Positions 24,470-33,620 of a stretch of 52,162 nucleotides of DNA are shown piece by piece. The DNA is from Akkermansia sp. (GTDB taxonomy: Bacteria; Verrucomicrobiota; Verrucomicrobiia; Verrucomicrobiales; Akkermansiaceae). Under the pieces are notes generated by a model. It ran no database searches, was not told the DNA's origin, and saw only the letters and a program-made list of their open reading frames with translations. Where the stretch lies: positions 1 to 52,162 of the forward strand of contig JAUNRC010000011.1 in assembly GCA_030535875.1 (NCBI GenBank). Reading direction: 5' to 3'. How positions within the stretch are numbered: position 1 is the stretch's first letter; every line of letters begins with the position of its first letter. The position numbers and the translations under genes were made by a program.

Positions 24470-26404
24470 ATGCTGAAGTTCATGCATCTGATTGCCTTGG
24501 TATGCCTGGGTGCCTTTGTCAGTACAGCCTCCGCGCAGGAGACTGCTACTCAAAGAGATATTCTTCCCACACACGCTCCTCTGCCGACCGAGCCTGCAGC
24601 CGTAGGGCCGACTGCTCCTGCACCTGCCGAAACACACGTCAAATCAGAAGATGAACTCAAAGAAGAACTCATAGCCGGTGCCACCCACCTCACCGACAAA
24701 GCCAAACACGCCCTGCGTACTGCGGCCAAAGACATGAGCTTCAAGTTCCTTAAAGGCTACATGAGCGAACCCGGCCACCATGCCTACGACGGCCACAGCG
24801 CTCTGGAGCACGCCAAGATGAAGGCCCGCTTCCTCCCCCCCTCAAACGGCATGCCCTGCCCCGACTGCGGCAAAACCGTATGGAACCGCCACAAAGACGA
24901 AATCCCGGCCTGGACCTGCCACTACACAGGCGACAAGGAGCAGTACAGCCGCTTCCCCATTCCGTTAAGCATCTATACCTCCGAAGAAACCGGCATGGGA
25001 CTGTGGGAGAAGCTCTGCCACCGTGTGGAGATTGACGGCTTTAACCTGGCTGCGACCATTATCTTCCTGTGCGCCATTCTGCACACCTTCCTCGCTCCCA
25101 AGTTCCAGGCACTGGCCCACAAACTCGAGCACGACCATAAGCAGAAACTCAAGCAGGAGAAGTTCCGCATTCTCCACCCGGAGCAACGCGTGCCGGTGTC
25201 TTTCGCCTCGACCCTCTGCCACTTCCTGGGTGAAGTGGAAGTAGTGTTCGGTCTGTGGATTATCCCCTTTGCGCTGGTATGCCAATCCTACTACTCGATG
25301 GAGGACTTCCTGCTCTACATTGACCACGACACCAGCTTTACCGAGCCGCTCTTCGTAGCCGTGGTGATGGTCATCGCCTCCTCGCGCCCGATTTACCGTC
25401 TGGCAGAGAACACGCTGAAGTTCGGAGCCTCTCTGGGCAAAGGAACTCCGGTCGCCTGGTGGCTCTCCGTGCTCAGCATTGCCCCGTTGCTGGGCTCCTT
25501 CATCACCGAGCCGGCAGCCATGACCCTTGCGGCCATCCTGTTGGGCAAGAAGTTCTACCAGCTCAAACCCTCCGAAGCGCTCAAATATGCCACCATCGCC
25601 CTGCTCTTCGTCAACGTCTCGGTCGGCGGCACCCTCACTCACTTTGCGGCACCTCCCATTGTGATGGTAGCCGGTAAATGGGATTGGGGCATGGGCCACA
25701 TGTTCCTGCAGTTCGGATGGAAAGCAGTAGTCGGCATCATACTGGCCAACATCATCTACTTCTTCATCTTCCGTAAGGAGTTCAACCGACTGGCCGAAGT
25801 GCAGCGAGCCAACAGTGCCTACGACAGCACCGTTCCCACCACATGGGAGGACCGTCAGGACATCATCCCCGTATGGGTCTACGCCGTCTCCATTTTCTTC
25901 CTGGCATGGACAGTCTACTTTGCCCACCACCCGGCCTGCTTCATCGGCGGCTTCATGTTCTTCCTCGGCTTCACGATGGCCACCCCGCAGTACCAGAATG
26001 CCTTCTCCATTAAAGTACCTATGCTTGTGGCCTTCTTCCTTGCGGGATTGCTCATCATGGGCGGTGTGCAGGGCTGGTGGATGCAGCCGGTCCTTCAAGC
26101 CCTCTCCGAGCTGGGAGCAACTGCCACCATGGGTGTAGCGAGCATCCTGACCGCTTTCAATGACAATGCTTCCGTCACCTTCCTTGCCAGTACCGTACCC
26201 AACCTGCAGGAAGAAATCAAGTACGCCATCGTGGCAGGTGCCGTGACGGGCGGCGGTCTGACCGTGATTGCCAACGCCCCCAACCCGGCCGGTCAAGCCA
26301 TTCTGGGCAAGTACTTCAAGAGCGGCATCAGCGCTCTCAAGCTCTTCCTGTGGGCCGCTCTGCCCACCACCATCATGTTCCTCTTCTTCATCCTCATCCG
26401 CTGA
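24470..26404 (+). CDS. Putative Na+/H+ antiporter family membrane protein
   Basis: A 644-residue protein. A signal-like start (MLKFMHLIALVCLGAFVSTASAQ) precedes a periplasmic region of about 150 residues with a CPDCGK cysteine pair plus a further Cys (AWTCHY) that may hold a metal. Then about 12 membrane helices follow, including SFITEPAAMTLAAILL and NVSVGGTLTHFAAPPI, which match the 'putative Na+/H+ antiporter' family (PF07399) found in Chlamydiae and Verrucomicrobiota. The helices carry Asp/Glu residues suited to cation exchange. Role: sodium or pH homeostasis (family-based inference). An extended -10 (TGCTAGTAT) lies about 30 bases upstream. Start could also be Met5 (24482). Confidence 0.8.
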   Translation: MLKFMHLIALVCLGAFVSTASAQETATQRDILPTHAPLPTEPAAVGPTAPAPAETHVKSEDELKEELIAGATHLTDKAKHALRTAAKDMSFKFLKGYMSEPGHHAYDGHSALEHAKMKARFLPPSNGMPCPDCGKTVWNRHKDEIPAWTCHYTGDKEQYSRFPIPLSIYTSEETGMGLWEKLCHRVEIDGFNLAATIIFLCAILHTFLAPKFQALAHKLEHDHKQKLKQEKFRILHPEQRVPVSFASTLCHFLGEVEVVFGLWIIPFALVCQSYYSMEDFLLYIDHDTSFTEPLFVAVVMVIASSRPIYRLAENTLKFGASLGKGTPVAWWLSVLSIAPLLGSFITEPAAMTLAAILLGKKFYQLKPSEALKYATIALLFVNVSVGGTLTHFAAPPIVMVAGKWDWGMGHMFLQFGWKAVVGIILANIIYFFIFRKEFNRLAEVQRANSAYDSTVPTTWEDRQDIIPVWVYAVSIFFLAWTVYFAHHPACFIGGFMFFLGFTMATPQYQNAFSIKVPMLVAFFLAGLLIMGGVQGWWMQPVLQALSELGATATMGVASILTAFNDNASVTFLASTVPNLQEEIKYAIVAGAVTGGGLTVIANAPNPAGQAILGKYFKSGISALKLFLWAALPTTIMFLFFILIR

Positions 26405-26418
26405 CCATCTCCTGAACT

Positions 26419-27018
26419 ATGTTTACCGGCATCGTAGAATGCACCGGCACTGTACTGGCACGCAAGCCGATGGATAAAGGCGCACGCTACACCATCGACA
26501 TTCCCTTCGCGGCCGAGCTGGCACTCGGCGACTCCGTGGCCGTGAACGGCTGCTGCCTGACAGTAGATCGCATTGAAGGCACGCATGTAGAGTTCGACCT
26601 GCTCACGCAAACCATGCGCGTGACATCACTCGGCACCCTCACTGAGGGCTCACTCTGCAATCTGGAGCGCGCCATGAGCGCAGGCGGTCGCTTCGGTGGT
26701 CACCTCGTCATGGGACATGTTGACTGCACCGGCACCGTGACCTCCATCGAACCTGTCGGACAGGACCACATGGTTCGCATCCGCATTCCCGAGCACCTCA
26801 CCCGCTACACCATCGACAAAGGCAGCATCACCATCGACGGCATCTCCCTCACCATCGCCGCCATTCACCCCGGCGGTGAACTCGAGTTCTGGATTACCCC
26901 CCACACCTGGCAGCGCACCATCATGCATTGCTACACGCCCGGCAGCATCGTTGATATCGAGGTAGACATGATTGCCAAGTACGTCGAAAAGATGTTCACT
27001 CCGGCTGCTCAGAGCTGA
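26419..27018 (+). CDS. ribE: Riboflavin synthase alpha chain
   Basis: A 199-residue protein that joins two 6,7-dimethyl-8-ribityllumazine molecules into riboflavin. It shows the two lumazine-binding repeats: the first starts MFTGIVECTG, with VNGCCLTV; the second starts around HLVMGHVDCTGTV and has the matching IDGISLTI. The length is typical (about 200). It follows the antiporter gene by 14 bases and may be co-transcribed. ribD and ribF are also in this window but at separate sites (39097 and 29869), so the pathway is scattered. No FMN riboswitch was seen upstream. The gene is called ribE or ribC depending on the organism. Confidence 0.95.
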   Translation: MFTGIVECTGTVLARKPMDKGARYTIDIPFAAELALGDSVAVNGCCLTVDRIEGTHVEFDLLTQTMRVTSLGTLTEGSLCNLERAMSAGGRFGGHLVMGHVDCTGTVTSIEPVGQDHMVRIRIPEHLTRYTIDKGSITIDGISLTIAAIHPGGELEFWITPHTWQRTIMHCYTPGSIVDIEVDMIAKYVEKMFTPAAQS

Positions 27019-27087
27019 TTATCCGTCAGTACTTCCTCCGCAGCGCTATGGTGCCTGAAGCGACTCTTGCAGAACAAGAAAAAGGAG

Positions 27088-27116
27088 TTGCCAGAATGCC
27101 GGGCGAGTGGTATAAT
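27088..27116 (+). promoter_or_regulatory. Promoter of the EamA-nrnA-truB-ribF operon
   Basis: TTGCCA (27088-27093), 17-base spacer, perfect TATAAT (27111-27116); leader about 26 bases. Confidence 0.75.
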
Positions 27117-27148
27117 CCGCGCGCGCGTTTTCGGTTATTCATCAACAA

Positions 27149-28126
27149 ATGAATAAGGCATACATTCAGGCATTTCTTGCAGCCGTCATAGCAGCCCTTC
27201 TGATGGGGTCGCTGTGTATTTTCGTGCGAGAATCCGCGTGCAGCGCACAGCTCTGTTCCTTTGCCCGTTTCAGCATAGGGCTGTTGCTCATCGGCTGTGC
27301 CGGAGCAGCGCTTGTTTGCGGGCACCGAGGCAGTCTGGCATTCAACGGCAAGGCCTTTATCTCCGGCATCGGCATCAGTCTGTGCATTCTCTTCTACTTC
27401 CTTGCCATTAAGGAGACTTCCGCCGGTATAGCCGCTCTGCTGCCGGCAACAGGACCGCTCTTCTCAGCCGTATGGATTGCCCTGTTGGAGCACCACCTCC
27501 CTCCCCGCCGCGACGGTTTGCTCATCCTCACCGCAGGGCTGGGCATCGTACTTGTCAGCCTTTTTGCCGGCAACAGCGGCACCGGCCAAAACGACGCGCT
27601 GGGCATCATCTACGGCCTGCTTTCCGGCCTTTTCTACTCCGTCTACATCATGCTCAATCGCCTGATGACACCCGATATCAGCCTGCTGCAACGCACCTTC
27701 TGGCAATCCTTTGCCGGCAGCTTGGTACTGCTGGTACCACTGCTATTCGGCGGCAGCGAAGTGCTGAGCCATCTGAACACAGGTTGGCCTTGGCTGCTGG
27801 GCATCGGGCTTTGTCAGGGAGTAGGTGTGCTGCTGCTGGTGGCCTTTGCCATGCGCTGCCTGAGTTCACTGGAGTTCGGCATTGTATCATGCCTCGAACC
27901 GACCGAAGCTGCCGTCCTCGGCTGCCTGTTATATGGTGAGACATTGCAGACAGGCCAGCTCTGCGGTTTTGTGCTTGTTCTCGCCGCCATTCTGGCCAAA
28001 GCCGCCATGTACCGCAAAGTCATCGAACCAACAGGCCGACTCACCATCTCCGAGCCGCCGGATATCACCCCCGATGCCCCCGAAAATACCGATTTCTATA
28101 TCGAAGAAGAACAGGAACCTAACTGA
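27149..28126 (+). CDS. EamA-family (drug/metabolite superfamily) transporter
   Basis: A 325-residue inner-membrane protein with ten predicted helices arranged as two EamA repeats (second repeat starting near FYSVYIMLNRL) and an acidic cytoplasmic tail (TDFYIEEEQEPN). The family exports amino acids, nucleosides or other metabolites; the substrate is unknown. First gene of an operon with nrnA (17-base gap), truB and ribF. The start at 27149 fits the promoter. Confidence 0.88.
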   Translation: MNKAYIQAFLAAVIAALLMGSLCIFVRESACSAQLCSFARFSIGLLLIGCAGAALVCGHRGSLAFNGKAFISGIGISLCILFYFLAIKETSAGIAALLPATGPLFSAVWIALLEHHLPPRRDGLLILTAGLGIVLVSLFAGNSGTGQNDALGIIYGLLSGLFYSVYIMLNRLMTPDISLLQRTFWQSFAGSLVLLVPLLFGGSEVLSHLNTGWPWLLGIGLCQGVGVLLLVAFAMRCLSSLEFGIVSCLEPTEAAVLGCLLYGETLQTGQLCGFVLVLAAILAKAAMYRKVIEPTGRLTISEPPDITPDAPENTDFYIEEEQEPN

Positions 28127-28143
28127 CCTCATCAGACCTTTTT

Positions 28144-29121
28144 ATGATGTACCAGGAACTTAGCCGTACACTTCAACAGCACGACCATTTCGCCGTCATT
28201 TCCCACTTCCGACCTGATGGCGATGCCATTGGCTCCACCCTCGCCCTCGGACTACTCCTCCGCAGCCTCGGTAAAAAAGTCCTTATGTGGAACAGCGACC
28301 CCGTGCCGCAACGATATGCCTTCCTCAGCGGCACTCAGGACATCCTCCCCGTACCTGATGACATGCCCCAAGATGTACAGGTCATGATATGCGTGGACAC
28401 CGGCGACATCAAGCGCCTTAATCAAAATGTACAGAATATATTTAATAAAGCGCCTTTTACCATCAATATAGACCATCACCACACCAACACGCACTATGCT
28501 CAACTCAACGTGGTGGAAGGCGGAGCTGCCGCCTGCGGCTGCATGATATACAAACTTCTTCGTACCACGGGAGCCGAACTGAGTCGCGAAATAGCTGAGG
28601 CACTCTATGCTGCCATCAGTACGGACACCGGCTCTTTCCAATACAGCTCAACCACACCGGAAGTCATGCGAATAGCTGCCGAACTCATCGAGGCCGGAGT
28701 GGATGTCGGTGACATCAACCGTCGCATATATCAGGAAGTACCGCCCACCTGCTTTATCACACAACGTGAAGTTCTCAACAACATGGTCATTGAGGAGAAC
28801 GGCACCATATCGCACTACTCCATGCCGGCAGGCCGCAAGGCGGAACTCGGTGTCGGTATGGAAGATACCAAGGACCTCGTAGACATCATCCGCGTGATGC
28901 AGGGAGTAAAGGTAGCAGCTATTTTCGAAGATTTGGAAGACGGGCGCATACGTGTATCCCTCCGCTCGAAAGACCCGGCAATAGATGTATCCGCCATTGC
29001 AGGCATGCACGGCGGAGGCGGGCATTGCATGGCCTCAGGCATCCGAATGCGCGGACCACTCGAAGAAGCTCGCGAAGCCGTTCTGAACTCCATCCGCACA
29101 GCAGTGCGCAAGCTGTCATGA
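28144..29121 (+). CDS. nrnA: DHH-family oligoribonuclease / pAp phosphatase NrnA
   Basis: A 325-residue cytoplasmic phosphoesterase that degrades short RNA fragments and, in many species, converts pAp to AMP. DHH-domain motifs are visible: HFRPDGDAIGS (about 21-31), CVDTGD, NIDHHHTN (about 109-116) and TDTGSFQYS; the C-terminal DHHA1 domain ends with GGGGHCMASG (about 290). Manganese-binding Asp/His residues are all present. Gene order nrnA-truB-ribF is the common bacterial arrangement, usually after rbfA, which is absent here. The stop overlaps the truB start. Start could be the second ATG (28147). Confidence 0.93.
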   Translation: MMYQELSRTLQQHDHFAVISHFRPDGDAIGSTLALGLLLRSLGKKVLMWNSDPVPQRYAFLSGTQDILPVPDDMPQDVQVMICVDTGDIKRLNQNVQNIFNKAPFTINIDHHHTNTHYAQLNVVEGGAAACGCMIYKLLRTTGAELSREIAEALYAAISTDTGSFQYSSTTPEVMRIAAELIEAGVDVGDINRRIYQEVPPTCFITQREVLNNMVIEENGTISHYSMPAGRKAELGVGMEDTKDLVDIIRVMQGVKVAAIFEDLEDGRIRVSLRSKDPAIDVSAIAGMHGGGGHCMASGIRMRGPLEEAREAVLNSIRTAVRKLS

Positions 29122-29849
29122 GTACAATTACGGAACAACCCTGCGGAGTACTGTTGGTCGACAAGGACCCCGGCTTTACCTCTCACAATGCCGTGGCACT
29201 CTGCCGCCGCATCCTGCAAACGAAAAAGGTCGGTCATTGCGGTACGCTGGATCCCATGGCCACGGGCATGCTCATTGTCGTCGTGGGCAAGGCTACCAAG
29301 GTTCAGGACCTGCTCATGTGCGAGGATAAAGTCTACACAGCCACAATGAAACTGGGTATCGAGACCAACAGTCAGGATGCCGACGGAGAAGTTGTCGCCG
29401 AAAAACCCACTGACTCCCTCAGCGAACAAGCCATTCGCGCAGCATTCGAACATTTCCGAGGTGAGTTTGATCAAGTGCCGCCCATGTATTCCGCTGTTAA
29501 GATTAACGGAGTACCCTGCTACAAACTTGCCCGCAAAGGCAAGGAAGTCGAACGTAAAGCCCGCCATGTAAAAGTTCTCCGGTACGAGATAACCCGCATA
29601 GACTTAAAGCAGGCTGAAGTGGATTTCACCATTCATTGCAGCAAGGGATTTTACGTTCGGACCTACGCGCACGACATCGGGCAACACCTCGGCTGCGGTG
29701 CTCACCTCACCGCTCTGCGCCGCATTCGCTCCGGACATTTCGACATCGCTCAGGCCGTCGATGTTCCCACCCTCAAGGCAGCCGGTCGCGATGAACTGCT
29801 CGCGCGCCTGCTCCCGCTCGAACAAGTACTCGCCGACCGCAAGCAATAA
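29118..29849 (+). CDS. truB: tRNA pseudouridine-55 synthase TruB
   Basis: A 243-residue enzyme that makes pseudouridine 55 in the T-loop of tRNAs. The catalytic Asp45 is seen in HCGTLDPMATG, and the KVYTATMKLG, QVPPMYSAVKINGVPCYKLAR and SKGFYVRTYAHDIGQ motifs are typical. The ATG at 29118 overlaps the nrnA stop by ATGA, which indicates translational coupling; the longer open frame upstream is a shadow of nrnA. Confidence 0.96.
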   Translation: MSTITEQPCGVLLVDKDPGFTSHNAVALCRRILQTKKVGHCGTLDPMATGMLIVVVGKATKVQDLLMCEDKVYTATMKLGIETNSQDADGEVVAEKPTDSLSEQAIRAAFEHFRGEFDQVPPMYSAVKINGVPCYKLARKGKEVERKARHVKVLRYEITRIDLKQAEVDFTIHCSKGFYVRTYAHDIGQHLGCGAHLTALRRIRSGHFDIAQAVDVPTLKAAGRDELLARLLPLEQVLADRKQ

Positions 29850-29868
29850 TTTCCTCTCCACCGCAGCT

Positions 29869-30771
29869 ATGCAGATTTTTCATTCCTTCGCTGAGCTCAG
29901 AAAAGTCCCCTGCCCCGTTCACTGGGCAATGGGATTTTTCGACGGCGTACATGAAGGACACCGCCGCGTGATAAAATCCGCATCCACACCCGGAGCATGG
30001 CGAGGGGTCATCACCTTCATGCCGCACCCTCTGGTACTGCTGCGACCCTCAGCCGCTCCGGCCCTCCTGACCCCTCATCCGGAATATAAGGCTGAATTAT
30101 TTCGCAAGCTCAACGTAGATATTCTGCTGGTACTACCTTTCACGGCTGAACTGGCTGCTATGAGCCCCCGGAACTTTATCGACACACTATGCGCCTCATG
30201 CCAAGTCAGCGGTATATCCGTTGGTGAAAACTGGCACTTCGGTAAAGGCGGCAGCGGCGATGCCGATTTCCTGCAGGCTGAAGCAAAGCGAAGCGGGTTT
30301 ACCGCATGCATTAACCCCATGCTCACCATCGACGGCGATACTGTCTGCTCCACACGTATCCGCCACCTGCTGAGCGAAGGAAAAATAAAAGAAGTCAACC
30401 ACTTGCTCGGACGAGCCTTCAATATTATCGGCACCGTAGAACATGGCCAACACCTCGCCCGCCAACTGGGAGCACCCACCGCCAACATTTCCCTACCGCC
30501 CTCGGCTGCCCTGCCCCGCGCGGGAGTCTATGCCATACAATCACTCATCGATGGCCGCACGCAGCGCGGTATTGCCAACATAGGCCTGCGTCCCACCATC
30601 AACGAACACATCAAAGTAACGCGACTCGAAGCCCATTTCCCGAACTGGAGCGGCGACCTCTATGGTCAACAACTCAACATAGAACTGCTCCGCTTCATTC
30701 GTCCCGAAATCAAATTCAACTCCATCGACGAACTTCGCAGCCGCATACAACAGGACATCGCAAAACTCTGA
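29869..30771 (+). CDS. ribF: Bifunctional riboflavin kinase / FAD synthetase RibF
   Basis: About 300 residues, converting riboflavin to FMN and FAD. The N-terminal adenylyltransferase domain has MGFFDGVHEGHRRV, SVGENWHFGKGGSGD and SSTRIR-like CSTRIRHLLSEGKI; the C-terminal flavokinase has GRAFNIIGTVEHG, LGAPTANI and GVYAIQS ... NIGLRPTI. The ATG at 29869 was chosen by the family N-terminus. Last gene of the operon, 19 bases after truB. Confidence 0.95.
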   Translation: MQIFHSFAELRKVPCPVHWAMGFFDGVHEGHRRVIKSASTPGAWRGVITFMPHPLVLLRPSAAPALLTPHPEYKAELFRKLNVDILLVLPFTAELAAMSPRNFIDTLCASCQVSGISVGENWHFGKGGSGDADFLQAEAKRSGFTACINPMLTIDGDTVCSTRIRHLLSEGKIKEVNHLLGRAFNIIGTVEHGQHLARQLGAPTANISLPPSAALPRAGVYAIQSLIDGRTQRGIANIGLRPTINEHIKVTRLEAHFPNWSGDLYGQQLNIELLRFIRPEIKFNSIDELRSRIQQDIAKL

Positions 30772-30819
30772 CAGGTTCTCCGCTCAGGCACATGTTTTTG
30801 CTTTACATTCCGCAGTAAA

Positions 30820-30848
30820 TTCATTACACTCCACGAAAATTGTATAAT
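30820..30848 (+). promoter_or_regulatory. Promoter of the gene at 30891
   Basis: TTCATT (30820-30825), 17-base spacer, perfect TATAAT (30843-30848); leader about 36 bases. Confidence 0.65.
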
Positions 30849-30890
30849 GGCTGACAACCATTATCACACCCACTCTTCTCCCCTTATACC

Positions 30891-31619
30891 ATGAAAAAAT
30901 ACCTGACCTCCCTGATTACAGCCCTTGCCTGCCTGCTACCGAACATCTCTGCTGCTGCGGAAAATGACGATACCTTCCACATCACAACCGCCAAACAATA
31001 CCAAACAAAAGATGTAGGTAATTTCTACGCCTTTACCTTCAATGTTAAAAAAGCTACCGAAAGCGCGAAACGCGCCGAATCAAACTATAACGGCAGCTTG
31101 CCCGAAAAAATTACTCTCAAAGCCCTGCATATCCAAACCGGCGGCAGCAAATCGATAACAACAGGAAATCATCCTCGCCTCACCGCCCTCATCGTCAGTC
31201 CGAAAACCTTCAAGATACGAGCCGTCTCCGCTACCATCAGCACACGCGAAAATACCATCGGTAGCTTTCCATTCGATAATATCGAACTCAATCCCGACCG
31301 CCACTACCATGTGTTCTTCAGCTCCCAACCGCGCGAAACTCTCCTCGCCGCTAAAGGTAAAAAGCTCACACCCGATTTAATGACAGAAGTACGCTTCACC
31401 TGCCGCCAAGTCGACGAAAAAGGATGTTCAACCGATAATATTCGCTCATGGGGTTGGAGTACAAAAGATGGTGAACCCTTTGTAAGCGTCGGAAAATGGG
31501 CTCCTTTCGCTCGCCTTACTTTCGAGAAACCTGCCAAGCAGATAGACTACTTCACAATCGGCGTGATTGCTCTGGTCGTGCTGGCAGGTATCGTCCTCAT
31601 CAAAGCCTGCAAAAACTGA
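30891..31619 (+). CDS. Secreted protein with C-terminal membrane anchor, unknown
   Basis: A 242-residue protein with a signal peptide (MKKYLTSLITALACLLPNISAAA), an extracytoplasmic domain of about 190 residues that is beta-rich and basic, and a C-terminal helix (YFTIGVIALVVLAGIVLI) followed by KACKN. Notable segments: DVGNFYAFTFNVKK, KALHIQTGGSK, RHYHVFFSSQ and SWGWSTKDGEPFV. No known family recognised. Its topology resembles the protein at 11338-12279. Own promoter and terminator, so it is monocistronic. Confidence 0.78.
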   Translation: MKKYLTSLITALACLLPNISAAAENDDTFHITTAKQYQTKDVGNFYAFTFNVKKATESAKRAESNYNGSLPEKITLKALHIQTGGSKSITTGNHPRLTALIVSPKTFKIRAVSATISTRENTIGSFPFDNIELNPDRHYHVFFSSQPRETLLAAKGKKLTPDLMTEVRFTCRQVDEKGCSTDNIRSWGWSTKDGEPFVSVGKWAPFARLTFEKPAKQIDYFTIGVIALVVLAGIVLIKACKN

Positions 31620-31642
31620 TGCATTTCTTAAATTACCGGTCT

Positions 31643-31677
31643 GCTACCGAAGCCCCACGCTTCGGTAGCATTTTTTT
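31643..31677 (+). terminator. Terminator after the membrane-anchored protein
   Basis: Perfect 11-bp stem GCTACCGAAGC / GCTTCGGTAGC, five-base loop, then T7. The rest of the 330-base gap up to 31949 is AT-rich with a TATAAT at 31898-31903 and the parS-like site. Confidence 0.9.
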
Positions 31678-31924
31678 ATTCAGCTCACATCTAACCCCCC
31701 TTCCCTATACTCTGTAAACTATCCTCAAAACATAATAAGCCCCATCACAGTAGAATTGCACGCCCTCACAGGACGAATCTGTGCCGGGTATATATTTCTG
31801 AAGACAGTTACCAAATCAGCCTCTCACAAGCTCTATAATAACTGCCTATAAATTATTTCCTATAATTTTTATATACTTATAAAAAACTAGCACTCAATAT
31901 AATAGATAAATATTTCTCAACACA

Positions 31925-31940
31925 TGTTCCATGTGGAACA
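31925..31940. promoter_or_regulatory. parS-like site 1
   Basis: TGTTCCATGTGGAACA, one change from the ParB-binding consensus TGTTCCACGTGGAACA. Intergenic, ten bases before the DUF2156 gene. Confidence 0.7.
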
Positions 31941-31949
31941 AGTATATAA

Positions 31950-32906
31950 ATGATAAATGAGAACACAAATATGCAGCTTGACAACTATGATATAATAAAG
32001 CTCAGTGATATGGAATCCGGCCCTCTCATCTTTCGAAAAGCACATCTGAACGACCTTCAGGATGTTCGGATTTGCACTGCTCACTGCATGCAGAGTGACT
32101 TATCATTCGCTAATATTTATCTGCTGGCGGATAAGTACGGAACAGAAATTTGCATCCGTGATAATACACTCTATCGTTACTTTACAGGCAGAGGAAGATT
32201 GCAGGGATTTGCCTTTCCGTGCGGACCGGAATGTGACATAAAAACAGCATTGTTCCACATAGAACAATATGCGAAAGAGCACAATTTACCCCTTCAATTT
32301 TGTCTGCTGACGGACGAAAATGTAGACTTCCTGAAGCAAGTTTATGGTGACAAAGTATCTGTCTTTACAGACCGTGGCGATGCAGATTATCTGTACCGTC
32401 GCCAACATTTAGCCGAACTCAACGGTAGCCGTTTTCACAAAAAACGCAACCATATTGCACGTTTTGAGAGGATGAATCCAAACTGTCATTTTGAAGCCTT
32501 GGGAGTACATAATTTAAGTTCTGCGCTCGAAGTGGCACAAAAATGGCTGGATGCTCAAAATGACTCCCCTGCCCTCCGGCACGAATTCAAAGCCATAGAA
32601 AATGCACTGAAGCACGCTTCTGCTTTGGGAATTTTCGGTGGATTGTTCTATGTGGAACACCGCCCGGTTGCCATGACTCTGGCATCTCTCATCAATGAAA
32701 AAGTGGCCGATATTCACTATGAAAAATGCATACCGGAATATCGCGATGCCTACCCGATGATTAATCAAGCAATGGCCCGGCACCTTTCGCTTGAGTGGAT
32801 AAATCGTGAAGAAGACCTCAACTATTCGGGCTTGCGACAAGCCAAGCTTTCGTATTATCCCGACCTTATTCTCCAAAAATCACGAGCAACAGTAAACTTA
32901 TGTTGA
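31950..32906 (+). CDS. DUF2156-family protein (LPG-synthase C-terminal/GNAT-like)
   Basis: A 318-residue cytoplasmic protein without signal. The central SRFHKKRNHIARFER and the later GLFYVEHRPVAMTLASL ... ADIHYEKCIPEYRDAYPMINQ segments match the DUF2156 (PF09924) family, a double GNAT-like fold related to the aminoacyl-tRNA-dependent domain of phosphatidylglycerol lysyltransferase but here without the membrane part. The substrate is unknown; transfer of an acyl or aminoacyl group is a family-level inference. Base composition is lower in GC than in other genes. Two parS-like palindromes fall within its coding sequence, encoding FHIEQ and FYVEH. It overlaps the next gene by 7 bases. Starts at 31950 or at Met8 are both possible. 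Confidence 0.82.
   Translation: MINENTNMQLDNYDIIKLSDMESGPLIFRKAHLNDLQDVRICTAHCMQSDLSFANIYLLADKYGTEICIRDNTLYRYFTGRGRLQGFAFPCGPECDIKTALFHIEQYAKEHNLPLQFCLLTDENVDFLKQVYGDKVSVFTDRGDADYLYRRQHLAELNGSRFHKKRNHIARFERMNPNCHFEALGVHNLSSALEVAQKWLDAQNDSPALRHEFKAIENALKHASALGIFGGLFYVEHRPVAMTLASLINEKVADIHYEKCIPEYRDAYPMINQAMARHLSLEWINREEDLNYSGLRQAKLSYYPDLILQKSRATVNLC
32251..32266. promoter_or_regulatory. parS-like site 2, inside a gene
   Basis: TGTTCCACATAGAACA, two changes from the consensus, within the DUF2156 coding sequence where it encodes part of LFHIEQ. Confidence 0.5.
32644..32659. promoter_or_regulatory. parS-like site 3, inside a gene
   Basis: TGTTCTATGTGGAACA, two changes from the consensus, encoding part of LFYVEH in the DUF2156 gene. 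Confidence 0.5.
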
Positions 32907-33382
32907 CAGATATTTTTACACCTGAAGAATGTGCAAACTGTAAGTTGTGCTGCAATTTTCATCGCAGTTCAGCTTGGGAAACACCGGCGCTCGAAGCAGA
33001 ACAAATTTTTTTGGCACACGAACACTGCATCCCGTTAGAAAAACGACCGGACGGAAGCACTTCGTTTTATCTTCATTTTCAAACCGACTCAAAAGAAGAA
33101 ATAGTAAACTGTCCATTGTTGAATCCTTGTGACGGTTGCATGCTGCCTCGCGAACAACGACCGTTTGAATGTCGCATCTGGCCGGTACGCATCATGAAAC
33201 AACACAGCAAACTTGTGATTGGAGTTTATGAAAAATGTCCGGCTCTGAAAAATGAAAAGTTTGATGAATTGAAATATGCCGTACTGAGCAATCTTCTTGA
33301 ACCTATCTTAGCGTATGCTAAACGTCATCCGGAAGCTGTTCGAGATTTTAATACAGCTTACCGGATAATTTGGACATCTTAA
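32900..33382 (+). CDS. YkgJ-family cysteine-cluster protein
   Basis: A 160-residue protein with the zinc/iron-chelating CxxC cluster typical of the YkgJ/UPF0153 family (PF03692): CANCKLCCNF near the N-terminus, then CPLLNPCDGCMLPREQRPFECRIWPV, and a final CP in YEKCPAL. At least eight cysteines could hold an Fe-S cluster or zinc; function in the family is unknown. It overlaps the end of the DUF2156 gene by 7 bases, so the two are translated together, and a terminator follows. Confidence 0.85.
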   Translation: MLTDIFTPEECANCKLCCNFHRSSAWETPALEAEQIFLAHEHCIPLEKRPDGSTSFYLHFQTDSKEEIVNCPLLNPCDGCMLPREQRPFECRIWPVRIMKQHSKLVIGVYEKCPALKNEKFDELKYAVLSNLLEPILAYAKRHPEAVRDFNTAYRIIWTS

Positions 33383-33399
33383 ATATTAAAGTCATTTCC

Positions 33400-33415
33400 T
33401 GTTCCACGTGGAACA
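33400..33415. promoter_or_regulatory. parS-like site 4 (perfect)
   Basis: TGTTCCACGTGGAACA, a perfect 16-base palindrome identical to the usual ParB-binding consensus, directly after the YkgJ-family gene. Confidence 0.85.
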
Positions 33416-33423
33416 TAAGAAAG

Positions 33424-33449
33424 CCGATGTCACAACATCGGTTTTTTTT
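33424..33449 (+). terminator. Terminator after the cysteine-cluster gene
   Basis: Stem CCGATGT / ACATCGG with a four-base loop followed by T8. Confidence 0.85.
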
Positions 33450-33604
33450 ATTTCAAGAATCTCGTTTATTCAAACGAATGACGTATCATTATTCTTCAAT
33501 TCTTGGCACAACAAAGCTGCACACGGATGAACTTCCTAATTACTTTGAGAATCGCATAGAGCTGTATAATTGATAAGAAATTCTTAAATATTGATGTTGT
33601 TTCC

Positions 33605-33620
33605 ATTTCCACGTGGAACA
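33605..33620. promoter_or_regulatory. parS-like site 5
   Basis: ATTTCCACGTGGAACA, intact core CCACGTGGAACA with two changes at the left end; intergenic. Confidence 0.55.

Noticed and set aside
24965..26296. 443-residue open frame on the - strand inside the antiporter gene
   Set aside because: His/Gly/Glu-rich antisense shadow; the + strand has clear membrane helices and family motifs.
33370..33573. 67-residue frame after the cysteine-cluster gene
   Set aside because: It runs through a parS site and a terminator hairpin; not a plausible protein.
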